This document shows, piece after piece, positions 1-6,418 of a stretch of 17,216 nt of DNA. Position numbers and translations under genes: made by a program. Position 1 is the stretch's first letter. Each line of letters opens with the position of its first letter. The notes beneath the pieces are model-generated. The model made no database searches. It saw nothing but the letters and a program-made list of their open reading frames with translations, and had not been told where the DNA came from. The stretch is from an uncultured Oscillospiraceae bacterium (GTDB taxonomy: Bacteria > Bacillota > Clostridia > Oscillospirales > Oscillospiraceae), in assembly GCA_900757655.1 (NCBI GenBank), contig CAAEOT010000046.1, positions 1 through 17,216 of the forward strand, written 5' to 3'.

Positions 1-399
1 CCCCGCCGCAACGCCGATGACCGCAAGCATCCATCTGGATGAACAGGCGCGCCTTTGGCTGAATTCGCGCGTGAGCATCTCCGTGCCCAGTCCAATCACC
101 ACAGCGCCGAAAACCAGTTTGATTGCGCGGGCATCCACATGCTTGAGCAGCAGTGCCCCCGGAAGGCTGCCCGCCAGCACGAGCGCCGCCAGCGGGAGCC
201 AGACCTTTGCGTCCAGCCGCCGCCGGTTTTTCCAGGTGAGGATCAGATTGGCGGGATAGCCCAGCAGCAGGTCGATAGGCGAGATGTTGGCGTTGGCTGC
301 GCCGAAGCTCAGGATCGACGTGAGCACGAGCGTATTGGCAAAGCCGCACAGGCCCTTGATAAAATATGCAGCTACCGCCGCGATCACCCACAAATACAT
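1..399 (-). CDS. TauE/SafE (TSUP) family membrane permease, 3'-truncated by window edge
   Basis: This open frame has no stop before the window edge, so only the first 133 residues are visible. I translated it by hand from the minus strand. It starts MYLWVIAAVAAYFIKGLCGF and continues with hydrophobic stretches broken by short charged loops such as WKNRRRLDAK. The early KGxxGFAN segment followed by alternating membrane helices is typical of the TSUP (sulfite exporter TauE/SafE) family, which moves small anions, often sulfur compounds, across the cytoplasmic membrane; the substrate cannot be read here. A GGGG stretch (plus 406-409) lies 6 bases before the ATG and can serve as ribosome site. The gene is separated from the upstream tRNA by a terminator, so it needs its own promoter. 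The family is fairly sure; the specific function is unknown. Confidence 0.8.
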   Translation of the reverse strand, partial: MYLWVIAAVAAYFIKGLCGFANTLVLTSILSFGAANANISPIDLLLGYPANLILTWKNRRRLDAKVWLPLAALVLAGSLPGALLLKHVDARAIKLVFGAVVIGLGTEMLTREFSQRRACSSRWMLAVIGVAAG

Positions 400-441
400 C
401 TGCTGCCCCGTTTCTGCGCCCCTGCGCTAATTACTGTGCTC

Positions 442-450
442 AGCATAGCA
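442..450 (-). promoter_or_regulatory. Possible extended -10 promoter of the permease gene
   Basis: The minus strand reads TGC-TATGCT here, an extended -10 element about 43 bases before the permease start codon. No convincing -35 box lies at the right distance, so this is only a candidate. Confidence 0.3.
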
Positions 451-500
451 CGAAGTTCCCAAGCATGCTTCGCAAAAATGGGAAATCCCTTTCATCACAG

Positions 501-537
501 CAAAAAGGAAGCATCCAGTCTGGATGCTTCCTTTTTG
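501..537 (-). terminator. Intrinsic terminator after tRNA-Arg
   Basis: There is a perfect 17-bp inverted repeat (501-517 with 521-537) around a 3-base loop. It begins directly after the encoded CCA of tRNA-Arg. The A/T-rich outer ends of the stem provide U runs in both directions, so it can act on either strand; the tRNA is its obvious client. Confidence 0.85.
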
Positions 538-614
538 TGGTACGCCCGAGCGGATTCGAACCGCTGGCCTACAGAGTCGGAGTCTGTCACTCTATCCAGC
601 TGAGCTACGGGCGC
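538..614 (-). tRNA. tRNA-Arg, anticodon CCG
   Basis: The minus strand folds into a full cloverleaf: acceptor GCGCCCG with CGGGCGT (one G-U pair at the end), D arm GCTC/GAGT, anticodon stem ACAGA/TCTGT with loop CTCCGAC, and T arm AGCGG-TTCGAAT-CCGCT. The anticodon is CCG, reading the arginine codon CGG. The discriminator is A and the 3' CCA is encoded (538-540). It is a single-gene transcription unit with its own promoter and terminator. Confidence 0.95.
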
Positions 615-630
615 ATATTCAGCAGGAGAT

Positions 631-659
631 ATTATAGCAAAGTCCGGGCAAAATGTAAA
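631..659 (-). promoter_or_regulatory. Sigma-A-type promoter of tRNA-Arg
   Basis: The minus strand shows TTTACA (654-659), a 17-bp spacer and a perfect TATAAT (631-636), placed 17 bases before the tRNA 5' end. Confidence 0.85.
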
Positions 660-672
660 GCAGGATTTTCTG

Positions 673-701
673 TTCCCATTTGGCGGCGGATATGCTATAC
701 T
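673..701 (+). promoter_or_regulatory. Promoter of the apbE-mpg-recG-HD unit
   Basis: TTCCCA (673-678), a 17-bp spacer and TATACT (696-701) preceded by TGC, an extended -10. The predicted transcript starts about 30 bases before the apbE start codon. It is back to back with the tRNA-Arg promoter, the two -35 boxes being only 13 bp apart. Confidence 0.65.
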
Positions 702-738
702 GGCAGAAAGAAACCTGTATCGGAAGGACACACCCTCT

Positions 739-1785
739 ATGAACCATAAACGTCTGCATACCCGCCTGCTCGCGCTGCTGCTGTGCTGCGCGCTCGTGCT
801 GCCGCTGAGCGCCTGCGGCGAGGCAAAAAGCACCACACAGCAGATCTTCGCCATGGACACCGTCATGGACCTGACCGCCTACGGCAAGAAAGCAGACGAC
901 GGCATCAGTGCCGCCATCAGCATCATCAACAGTATGGACACGCTGCTCGACCCGGAAAACGAGCGCAGCAAGACCTACGAGATCAACCATGCCATGGGCA
1001 GCTCCGTCGTCGTCAACGAGCAGATCGCCAAAATGCTGCGCACGGCGCAGACCGTGTACGAGCGCTCGGACGGTGCGCTCGACCTGACGACCTACCCCCT
1101 GAGCAAGCTCTGGGGCTTCATCGACCAGAACTACCGCGTCCCGTCGGACGCGGAGATCGAGCGTCTGCTCCCATGCGTGGACATGAGCAAGGTGCAGCTC
1201 GCCGCCACAGACGACAGTGCGAATTATCTCGTGACCATGCCGGCAGACATGTCGCTGAGCTTCGGCGCCGTGGCCAAGGGCTGCGCATCGGACTATGCCA
1301 TTCAGGCCATGCGCGCCGCCGGTGTCACGAGCGGTGTAGTGTCCCTCGGCGGCAACGTGCAGACGCTCGGCAAAAAGCCGGACGGCAGTGACTGGAACAT
1401 CGCCGTGCAGGACCCGAACGATACCGGCAGCTATCTCGGCTACCTCACCGTGGGCGAGACGGCCGTCATCACCTCCGGCAGCTACCAGCGCTTTTTCACC
1501 GAGGGTGGGCAGAAATACCACCACATCCTCTCCCCCAAGACCGGGCGGCCGGTGAACAACGGCCTGCTGTCCGTGACGATCGTGTGCGAGGACGGCACGC
1601 TGGCCGACTGCCTGTCGACCGCGATGTTCGTGCTCGGACCGCAGGCGGCACTCAACTACTGGCGCACCTACGGCGGGTTTGAGATGGTGCTCGTCAAGTC
1701 CGACGGCCACGTGGTGCTCACCAACGGCCTGTACGGAAAGTTCACCCCCAACGGCGACAACTATGTCGTCCAGTATGAGAGCTGA
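739..1785 (+). CDS. apbE: ApbE-family FAD:protein FMN transferase, lipoprotein
   Basis: 348 residues. Enzymes of this family use FAD to attach FMN covalently to threonine or serine of target proteins outside the cytoplasm, such as Rnf or Nqr subunits. The N-terminus has basic residues, a hydrophobic stretch and the lipobox LSAC with the lipidated cysteine at 26, so the protein should be membrane-anchored and exported. Family signatures follow: FAMDTVMDL (37-45), GALDLTTYPLSKLWGF (112-127), FGAVAKGCASD (175-185), SLGGN (202-206), HHILSPKTG (261-269) and LADCLSTAMF (289-298), which carries the expected Mg-binding Asp290 and Thr294. A GGAAGGA ribosome site lies 10 bases before the ATG. It is first in a four-gene plus-strand unit; the other three act on nucleic acids or are uncharacterised, and no flavinylation target is visible in the window. 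Family assignment is secure. Confidence 0.93.
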   Translation: MNHKRLHTRLLALLLCCALVLPLSACGEAKSTTQQIFAMDTVMDLTAYGKKADDGISAAISIINSMDTLLDPENERSKTYEINHAMGSSVVVNEQIAKMLRTAQTVYERSDGALDLTTYPLSKLWGFIDQNYRVPSDAEIERLLPCVDMSKVQLAATDDSANYLVTMPADMSLSFGAVAKGCASDYAIQAMRAAGVTSGVVSLGGNVQTLGKKPDGSDWNIAVQDPNDTGSYLGYLTVGETAVITSGSYQRFFTEGGQKYHHILSPKTGRPVNNGLLSVTIVCEDGTLADCLSTAMFVLGPQAALNYWRTYGGFEMVLVKSDGHVVLTNGLYGKFTPNGDNYVVQYES

Positions 1786-1790
1786 GAAAC

Positions 1791-2321
1791 ATGAAACTGC
1801 AAGATCGGGAATTTTTCCGGCGCGACGTGCTCTGCGTCGCGCCGGACTTGGTTGGGCGCATATTGGTACGCCGGCTGCCGGACGGCACGCTGCTGCGTGC
1901 GCGCATCACGGAGACGGAGGCCTACCGCGGCGCGCAGGACACCGCCTGTCACGCCTGCCACGGCCGGACAAAGCGCACGGAGGTGCTCTATCACGACGGC
2001 GGCACGATCTACGTCTACCTCTGCTACGGCATGCACTGGATGCTCAACATCGTGACCGGGCACGTGGACGAGCCGCAGGCCGTGCTCATCCGCGCGTGCG
2101 CGGACGGCGCGGGCGGCCCCGGCAAGCTGACCAAGCGCCTGCAGATCGACAAGGCGTTCAACGACGGCGACATCACGGCCTGTCCGGAGCTCTGGATCGA
2201 GGACGACGGGCTGCGCTTCGCGCTCGAAACCGACACCCGCGTCGGCATCGGCTACGCCGCGCCCGAGGACCAGGCGCGGCTCTGGCGCTGGAAATGCGGC
2301 GCACAGGAGGGATGCACATGA
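1791..2321 (+). CDS. mpg: DNA-3-methyladenine glycosylase (AAG/MPG family)
   Basis: 176 residues, matching the compact bacterial version of the AAG family, which excises alkylated and deaminated purines to begin base excision repair. Aligned by eye to human AAG, the catalytic and pocket residues are present: Glu43 and Tyr45 in the ETEAY motif (human Glu125, Tyr127), His54 (His136), Tyr76 and Asn86 in YVYLCYGMHWMLN (Tyr159, Asn169), and Arg101 (Arg182). The conserved GPGKLTKRLQID stretch follows (109-120). The gene begins 5 bases after apbE stops and has only a weak purine-rich ribosome site inside the apbE end, so coupled translation is likely. Its stop codon overlaps the recG start as ATGA, tying it to another repair enzyme. 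Confidence 0.93.
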   Translation: MKLQDREFFRRDVLCVAPDLVGRILVRRLPDGTLLRARITETEAYRGAQDTACHACHGRTKRTEVLYHDGGTIYVYLCYGMHWMLNIVTGHVDEPQAVLIRACADGAGGPGKLTKRLQIDKAFNDGDITACPELWIEDDGLRFALETDTRVGIGYAAPEDQARLWRWKCGAQEGCT

Positions 2322-4375
2322 CCTACACACCGGATACCCCGCTCGAAGCGCTGGCCGGCATCGGGCCGAAGAAAGCGCAGGCATTCCAAAAGCTCGGCGT
2401 GGCGACGCTGCGCGACCTGGCGGGCCTGTACCCCCGGCGGTACGAGGACCGGACGCAGTTTCGCACGATCGCGGACGCGCAGCCCGGCGAGGCCGTGTGC
2501 ATCCGCGCCGCGGTCGCGGCCGAGCCGCGCGCACAGTATGTCCGCAGCGGGCTCACGCTGGTCAAGGTGCGCATCGTGGACGACACCGGCGCGCTGGACG
2601 CGACCTACTTCAACCAGCCCTACCGTAAGAATAGTCTGCACGCGGGCGAAACGTACATCTTCTACGGCAAGGTGGAGGCCAACGGCTTTCGCAAAACGAT
2701 GACAAATCCCGTCTGCGAGCAGGCAGCACGCTGCGGCAGCGTGACCAACTGCTTTTACCCCATTTACCCGCTGACGACCGGCGTGACGCAAAACGACATC
2801 CGCAAGGCCATGACGCCCGCGCTGCACGCCTGCATCGGGCAGATGCAGGACGTGATCCCGGCGGACATCGCGCGCGCCTACCGGCTCGCGCAGCAGGACT
2901 ATGCCCTGCAGAACATCCATCAACCGGCCGACGCACAGGCGCTCGACACGGCGCGCAAGCGGCTGGTGTTCGAGGAGCTGTTCGTGCTCTCGACCGCCAT
3001 GGCGCGCATCCGCTCGCAGCGGCGCGCTGAGGGCGGCATCCGTATGCAAAATGCTGATCTCGAGACATTTTACCGCACGCTCCCCTTCTCGCCCACCGGG
3101 GCGCAGCGGCGCGCCGTTGCTGCCGCCGTGCAGGACATGACCTCCGGCGTGCCGATGAGCCGCCTCGTGCAGGGCGACGTCGGCTCCGGCAAGACGCTCG
3201 TCGCCGCGGCGTGCATCTGGTTTGCGCACGAAAACGACTGTCAGAGTGCTTTCATGGCGCCGACCGAGATTCTCACCGAGCAGCACGAGCACACGCTGCG
3301 CACACTGCTCGAGCCGTTCGGCATCCGCGTTGGACGCCTGACGGGCGCAATGACCGCGCGGCAAAAACGCGAGATAAAAGAAGCGCTCGCCGGCGGTCTG
3401 CTCGACGTCGTCGTCGGCACGCACGCGCTCATCAGCGACTCGGTGACGTTTTTCCGCCTCGGCCTCGTCATCACGGACGAGCAGCACCGCTTCGGCGTCG
3501 AGCAGCGCGCCGCACTCGTGCGCAAGGGTGAGCAGCCGCACACGCTCGTCATGAGCGCGACACCCATCCCGCGCACGCTGGCGCTGCTGGTGTACGGTGA
3601 TCTGGACGTGTCGATCATCGACGAGCTGCCGCCCGGCCGCCAGCCGGTGCAGACCGTGTGCGTGGACGAGCGTTACCGCGCGCGGCTCAACGCCTTCATC
3701 GACAAGCTCATCGGCGAGGGGCGGCAAGTGTTCGTCGTCTGCCCGAAGGTGGAGGAGACGGACGACGTCCCGTCCGATCTCAAGTCCGCTGAGGAGCACG
3801 CGCAGGCCCTGCAGCGGACGTTCCCGCAGCACCGCGTGGCCTGCATCCACGGCCGCATGAAAGCCAGGGACAAAGATGCGTGCATGGCCGCCTTCGCCGC
3901 CGGGGAGACGGACATCCTCGTCTCAACGACAGTCATCGAGGTCGGCGTGGACGTGCCGAACGCGGCGCTCATGATCATCGAAAACGCCGAGCGCTTCGGA
4001 CTCTCGCAGCTGCACCAGCTGCGTGGGCGCATCGGGCGCGGGCCGTTTCAGTCGTACTGCGTGCTCGTGTCGGACGCGCACACGGAGGAAGCGCGCGCGC
4101 GGCTGAAGGTGCTGTGCGACACGGCCGACGGCTTTCAGATCGCGGAGGCCGACCTGCGCCAGCGCGGGCCGGGTGACTTTTTCGGCAACCGGCAGCACGG
4201 CCTGCCGGCGCTGCATATCGCCGACCTCGGCACGAACATGACCGCCGTCAACGACGCGCGCGACGCGGCCCGTGCAGTGCTCGCCGCCGACCCGGCGCTC
4301 TCCGCGCCCGAGCACGCAGCGCTGCGCGCCCAGTGCGCGCGGCTCTTCGCCGCCAACGACGGGCATTTTAACTGA
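2318..4375 (+). CDS. recG: ATP-dependent DNA helicase RecG
   Basis: 685 residues, the normal RecG length. RecG reverses stalled forks and branch-migrates Holliday and D-loop structures. The N-terminal wedge/OB domain (about 1-250) contains the GIGPKKAQ hairpin near the start. The helicase motor follows: Walker A GDVGSGKT (286-293), MAPTEILTEQH, the DEQH box (387-390), the SATPIPRTLAL motif, IHGRMKARDKD, STTVIEVGVDVPNA, and motif VI QLHQLRGRIGRG. The C-terminal RecG signature LRQRGPGDFFGNRQHG is present. I chose the ATG at 2318 because AGGAGG (2305-2310) sits 7 bases before it; the in-frame ATG at 2312 would be only 1 base away. The start overlaps the glycosylase stop by four bases. Confidence 0.97.
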   Translation: MTYTPDTPLEALAGIGPKKAQAFQKLGVATLRDLAGLYPRRYEDRTQFRTIADAQPGEAVCIRAAVAAEPRAQYVRSGLTLVKVRIVDDTGALDATYFNQPYRKNSLHAGETYIFYGKVEANGFRKTMTNPVCEQAARCGSVTNCFYPIYPLTTGVTQNDIRKAMTPALHACIGQMQDVIPADIARAYRLAQQDYALQNIHQPADAQALDTARKRLVFEELFVLSTAMARIRSQRRAEGGIRMQNADLETFYRTLPFSPTGAQRRAVAAAVQDMTSGVPMSRLVQGDVGSGKTLVAAACIWFAHENDCQSAFMAPTEILTEQHEHTLRTLLEPFGIRVGRLTGAMTARQKREIKEALAGGLLDVVVGTHALISDSVTFFRLGLVITDEQHRFGVEQRAALVRKGEQPHTLVMSATPIPRTLALLVYGDLDVSIIDELPPGRQPVQTVCVDERYRARLNAFIDKLIGEGRQVFVVCPKVEETDDVPSDLKSAEEHAQALQRTFPQHRVACIHGRMKARDKDACMAAFAAGETDILVSTTVIEVGVDVPNAALMIIENAERFGLSQLHQLRGRIGRGPFQSYCVLVSDAHTEEARARLKVLCDTADGFQIAEADLRQRGPGDFFGNRQHGLPALHIADLGTNMTAVNDARDAARAVLAADPALSAPEHAALRAQCARLFAANDGHFN

Positions 4376-4394
4376 CGGACAACGGAGGCATCCC

Positions 4395-4901
4395 ATGACC
4401 ATCGCACAAATTCTGAACAAAATGATCGCCGCATCCAATGGCAATATCCACGATATTGACCATCTCCTGCGCGTCTGGGCCTACGCCCGAACGATCGGCG
4501 AACTGGAGGGGCTGGACGCGGAGACACAATACCTTCTGGAAGTCGCCGCCATCACGCACGATATTGCCTGCCCGCTCTGCCGCGAGAAATACGGCAACAC
4601 CAACGGCAAGTATCAGGAGCAGGAGGGTGCCGTGCTGGTGCGCGCCTTTCTCGCCGGCACCGGCATGACGGAGGCACAGATCGCGCGTGTGGCCTATCTT
4701 GTGGGGCATCACCACACGCTGCAGAATATCTGCGGCATGGACTACCAGATCCTCATTGAGGCGGACTACATCGCAAACGCATCCGAGAACGGATACGGTA
4801 AGGAGAGCATCGTGCATTTTCTGGACACGATCATGAAAACCGCGAGCGGCAAATACCTCGCCGCTTCTGTACTGGGCATTTCTGACGCCGCGCGTCCCTA
4901 A
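4395..4901 (+). CDS. HD-domain protein, putative metal-dependent phosphohydrolase
   Basis: 168 residues. The HD superfamily pattern is visible: His23 in IDHLLRV, the His55-Asp56 pair in ITHDIA, a His-rich GHHH (104-107) and Asp124 in EADYIAN. These are the expected metal ligands of a small HD phosphohydrolase, probably acting on a nucleotide or a phosphorylated small molecule; the substrate cannot be inferred. The ribosome site GGAGG (4384-4388) is 6 bases before the ATG. The gene begins 19 bases after recG stops and is last before a strong terminator, so it belongs to the same transcript. I do not recognise a specific named family member. Confidence 0.85.
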   Translation: MTIAQILNKMIAASNGNIHDIDHLLRVWAYARTIGELEGLDAETQYLLEVAAITHDIACPLCREKYGNTNGKYQEQEGAVLVRAFLAGTGMTEAQIARVAYLVGHHHTLQNICGMDYQILIEADYIANASENGYGKESIVHFLDTIMKTASGKYLAASVLGISDAARP

Positions 4902-4920
4902 ATGCTCTCCCCTGCGCCAA

Positions 4921-4970
4921 AAAAGCAGCGCCCTGCGTAGGATACCGCTCCTACGCAGGGCGCTGCTTTT
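4921..4970 (+). terminator. Strong intrinsic terminator of the apbE-mpg-recG-HD unit
   Basis: A perfect 22-bp inverted repeat (4921-4942 with 4949-4970) around a 6-base loop, 19 bases after the HD gene stop. The right arm ends in TTTT followed by GCTTTT. The A run at the left end would also make it function on the minus strand. Confidence 0.9.
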
Positions 4971-5008
4971 GCTTTTCTCCCGCTCGAGCGCCGCTGACGG
5001 CCGGCGGC

Positions 5009-5048
5009 AAAAAAATCGTCCGCCCGGAGGGGAATCCGGCGGACGATT
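5009..5048 (-). terminator. Intrinsic terminator downstream of flavodoxin
   Basis: The arms 5014-5024 and 5038-5048 pair perfectly over 11 bp, with a further CGGA/TCCG pairing possible if one base is bulged. On the minus strand the hairpin is followed by a run of seven T (5009-5015), the right polarity for the flavodoxin transcript. It faces the plus-strand terminator at 4921-4970, so the two units converge here. Confidence 0.85.
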
Positions 5049-5061
5049 CTTTGTTGGGTCA

Positions 5062-5099
5062 GCGGTCACGCACAGGCAAAGTGCGTGGTGTCACACCGC
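5062..5099 (-). other. Inverted repeat in the flavodoxin 3' untranslated region
   Basis: CACGCAC (5067-5073) pairs with GTGCGTG (5081-5087) around a 7-base loop, and outer arms GCGGT (5062-5066) and ACCGC (5095-5099) can pair with a 7-base bulge. It lies in the 150-base stretch between the flavodoxin stop and its terminator, where I find no convincing gene. It could be a 3' UTR structure or processing signal; no function is claimed. Confidence 0.35.
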
Positions 5100-5198
5100 T
5101 GCAGGGAATAGGGAAGAGAAGAGAGGTGAGGTGATTTGGCTTGATGCCTGTTGTTGGTATCGGTAACCGGAGGGGGATCCGGGTACGATCGAAAGAAG

Positions 5199-5624
5199 TT
5201 AATCGACGAGCGTCTTACCGAGCGCCTGGCAGGCCGCAAGGGCCGCATCATCGGGCGCTTCGTTGCAGATCACACTGTCGCACGCGAGCTGGATACCGGA
5301 GCTGCGGCAGTCGCGCTCCCAGTTGTGCATCCACTCGCCGCCGCCCCAGCCGTAGGAGCCGAACAGGGCGACACGTTTGCCTTTCAGGCTGGATTTGCAG
5401 CCGTCGAACATCGGCTCGAACTCCATATCCTCCAGAACTTCTGAGCCCATGGCCGGGCAGCCGAGCGCCACGGCGTCATATCCGCCGACGGCGGAACCAT
5501 CCACATCGGAGGCGGTCAGAAGCACCGCGTCCGCGCCGGCACTTTTCATGCCCTCGAGCACGGCGTTGGCCATGGCCTCGGTGTTGCCGGTGCCGCTCCA
5601 ATAGATGACTGCTGCTTTTTTCAT
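5199..5624 (-). CDS. Short-chain flavodoxin
   Basis: 141 residues, the size of clostridial short-chain flavodoxins, which are soluble FMN proteins replacing ferredoxin as low-potential electron carrier, often when iron is scarce. The phosphate-binding loop SGTGNTE (10-16) is intact and preceded by Trp9. The second FMN-contact region is GCPAMGSEVLE, and the aromatic-rich loop SYGWGGGEWMHNW follows. I chose the ATG at 5624 because the flavodoxin fold starts there (MKKAAVIYWSGTGNTE) and AGGA lies 10 bases upstream. The start overlaps the stop of the DUF3793 gene as ATGA, so translation of the two is coupled. Fold and cofactor are secure; the redox partner is not identified. Confidence 0.93.
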   Translation of the reverse strand: MKKAAVIYWSGTGNTEAMANAVLEGMKSAGADAVLLTASDVDGSAVGGYDAVALGCPAMGSEVLEDMEFEPMFDGCKSSLKGKRVALFGSYGWGGGEWMHNWERDCRSSGIQLACDSVICNEAPDDAALAACQALGKTLVD

Positions 5625-6214
5625 GATGGTAACATCCTTTCCTTTTGCGCTGTGTTTCGCTGCTGCACGTTTACGGCGAGCTGCGCAATGCTCGAGCCCG
5701 CGTGCAGACGTTCGCAGTAGATCTCCGTGCACCGCTGGTATTTTGCAAAGAGGTCGCGCGCCCGCTGCTCGTCGCCATACACCTTCCAGAGGCCGGCATA
5801 CTTGAAATCAGCCGCATGGTGCTCGATGAACCCTTTGACGTCTTCCGGCGGATAGCTCAGAAACAGGCCAATCTCGTGGGGGAATTCGTCGTACGCGCGC
5901 AGACGCTCGATGAGCTTCATCAGGCACTGCTCGCTGCTGCCGCAGACATAGCCTGCGTGCTGCAGAATCTCTGCTGCCAGCCGGTCCTGCAGATCCCGCT
6001 CCAGATCGCGTGGGCGGTACAGATACAGCAGCGCGCTCTTGTCCGTGAATCGCAGCGGGAGGAGGCAGAGTCCTTTGGGAACCAGCACCTGGTTGTACTG
6101 GCGGATCTCCATGAGCAAAGTCTCCCGGTTTTCAAACGGACAGGGGAACAGGCTGCCGGTCTTGATCCCGGCCAGTGTCGGCGCGCAGAGCCGTACGACG
6201 TTTTCCTCCGACAT
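5621..6214 (-). CDS. DUF3793 family protein of unknown function
   Basis: 197 residues. I recognise the family by its opening CAPTLAGIKTGSLF (10-23) and by FPHEIGLFLSYPPEDVKGFI (111-130) with KVYGDEQRARDLFAKYQRCT (144-163), which are strongly conserved among clostridial members. No signal peptide or membrane helix is seen, so it should be cytoplasmic; its biochemical role is unknown. From memory, members are often found next to flavodoxin genes, as here, which suggests a link to flavodoxin use or FMN supply (inference). The ATG at 6214 has GGAGG 6 bases upstream (plus 6221-6225); a longer in-frame reading upstream lacks family similarity. The last codons run into the flavodoxin start. A dyad like that before the AraC-type gene lies 66-83 bases upstream. 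Confidence 0.88.
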   Translation of the reverse strand: MSEENVVRLCAPTLAGIKTGSLFPCPFENRETLLMEIRQYNQVLVPKGLCLLPLRFTDKSALLYLYRPRDLERDLQDRLAAEILQHAGYVCGSSEQCLMKLIERLRAYDEFPHEIGLFLSYPPEDVKGFIEHHAADFKYAGLWKVYGDEQRARDLFAKYQRCTEIYCERLHAGSSIAQLAVNVQQRNTAQKERMLPS

Positions 6215-6250
6215 GGCTTGCCTCCTTGTCTGTGGTGGTTTACCGGTTTT

Positions 6251-6273
6251 CGCGCAGTGAGCAATGCTGCGCG
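6251..6273 (-). other. Small hairpin in the DUF3793 leader
   Basis: CGCGCAG (6251-6257) and CTGCGCG (6267-6273) form a 7-bp stem around 9 bases. No U run follows on the minus strand, so it is not a terminator. It lies between the dyad and the ribosome site of the DUF3793 gene. Confidence 0.3.
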
Positions 6274-6279
6274 GTTGCT

Positions 6280-6297
6280 GGTTAAATTGGTCTAACT
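6280..6297 (-). promoter_or_regulatory. Operator-like dyad before the DUF3793-flavodoxin genes
   Basis: The plus strand reads GGTTAAATTGGTCTAACT, an imperfect dyad. It agrees at 13 of 18 positions with the dyad before the AraC-type gene (7428-7445). The arrangement TTAGA...TCTAA fits a dimeric repressor site. The binding protein is unknown; a metal-dependent regulator of DtxR type is a guess based on half-site shape. Confidence 0.45.
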
Positions 6298-6337
6298 CAT
6301 GTGTGAAAAGCTGCGCGTTTCGTTGCTTTCTGGTGTT

Positions 6338-6354
6338 ATGATACTGCATGATAC
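6338..6354 (-). repeat. Tandem ATGATAC repeat upstream of DUF3793
   Basis: ATGATAC occurs at 6338-6344 and again at 6348-6354, exactly 10 bp apart, placing both on the same face of the helix. Read on the minus strand, each contains TATCAT, which resembles a -10 box, but I see no good -35 for either. It may be a promoter part or a regulator site. Confidence 0.3.
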
Positions 6355-6418
6355 CCCCGGCATCCGCTCCAAATCATCGGAACATGGCTCCAAAATGAAA
6401 AAGATGTCCGCCCCGCCG

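Noticed and set aside
2252..3850. A 532-codon minus-strand open frame opposite recG
   Set aside because: The recG frame has every helicase motif; this one has none and its composition is His- and Arg-rich.
5066..5251. A 61-codon minus-strand frame after flavodoxin
   Set aside because: It overlaps the flavodoxin end, covers the 3' UTR hairpin and has no ribosome site or protein-like character.
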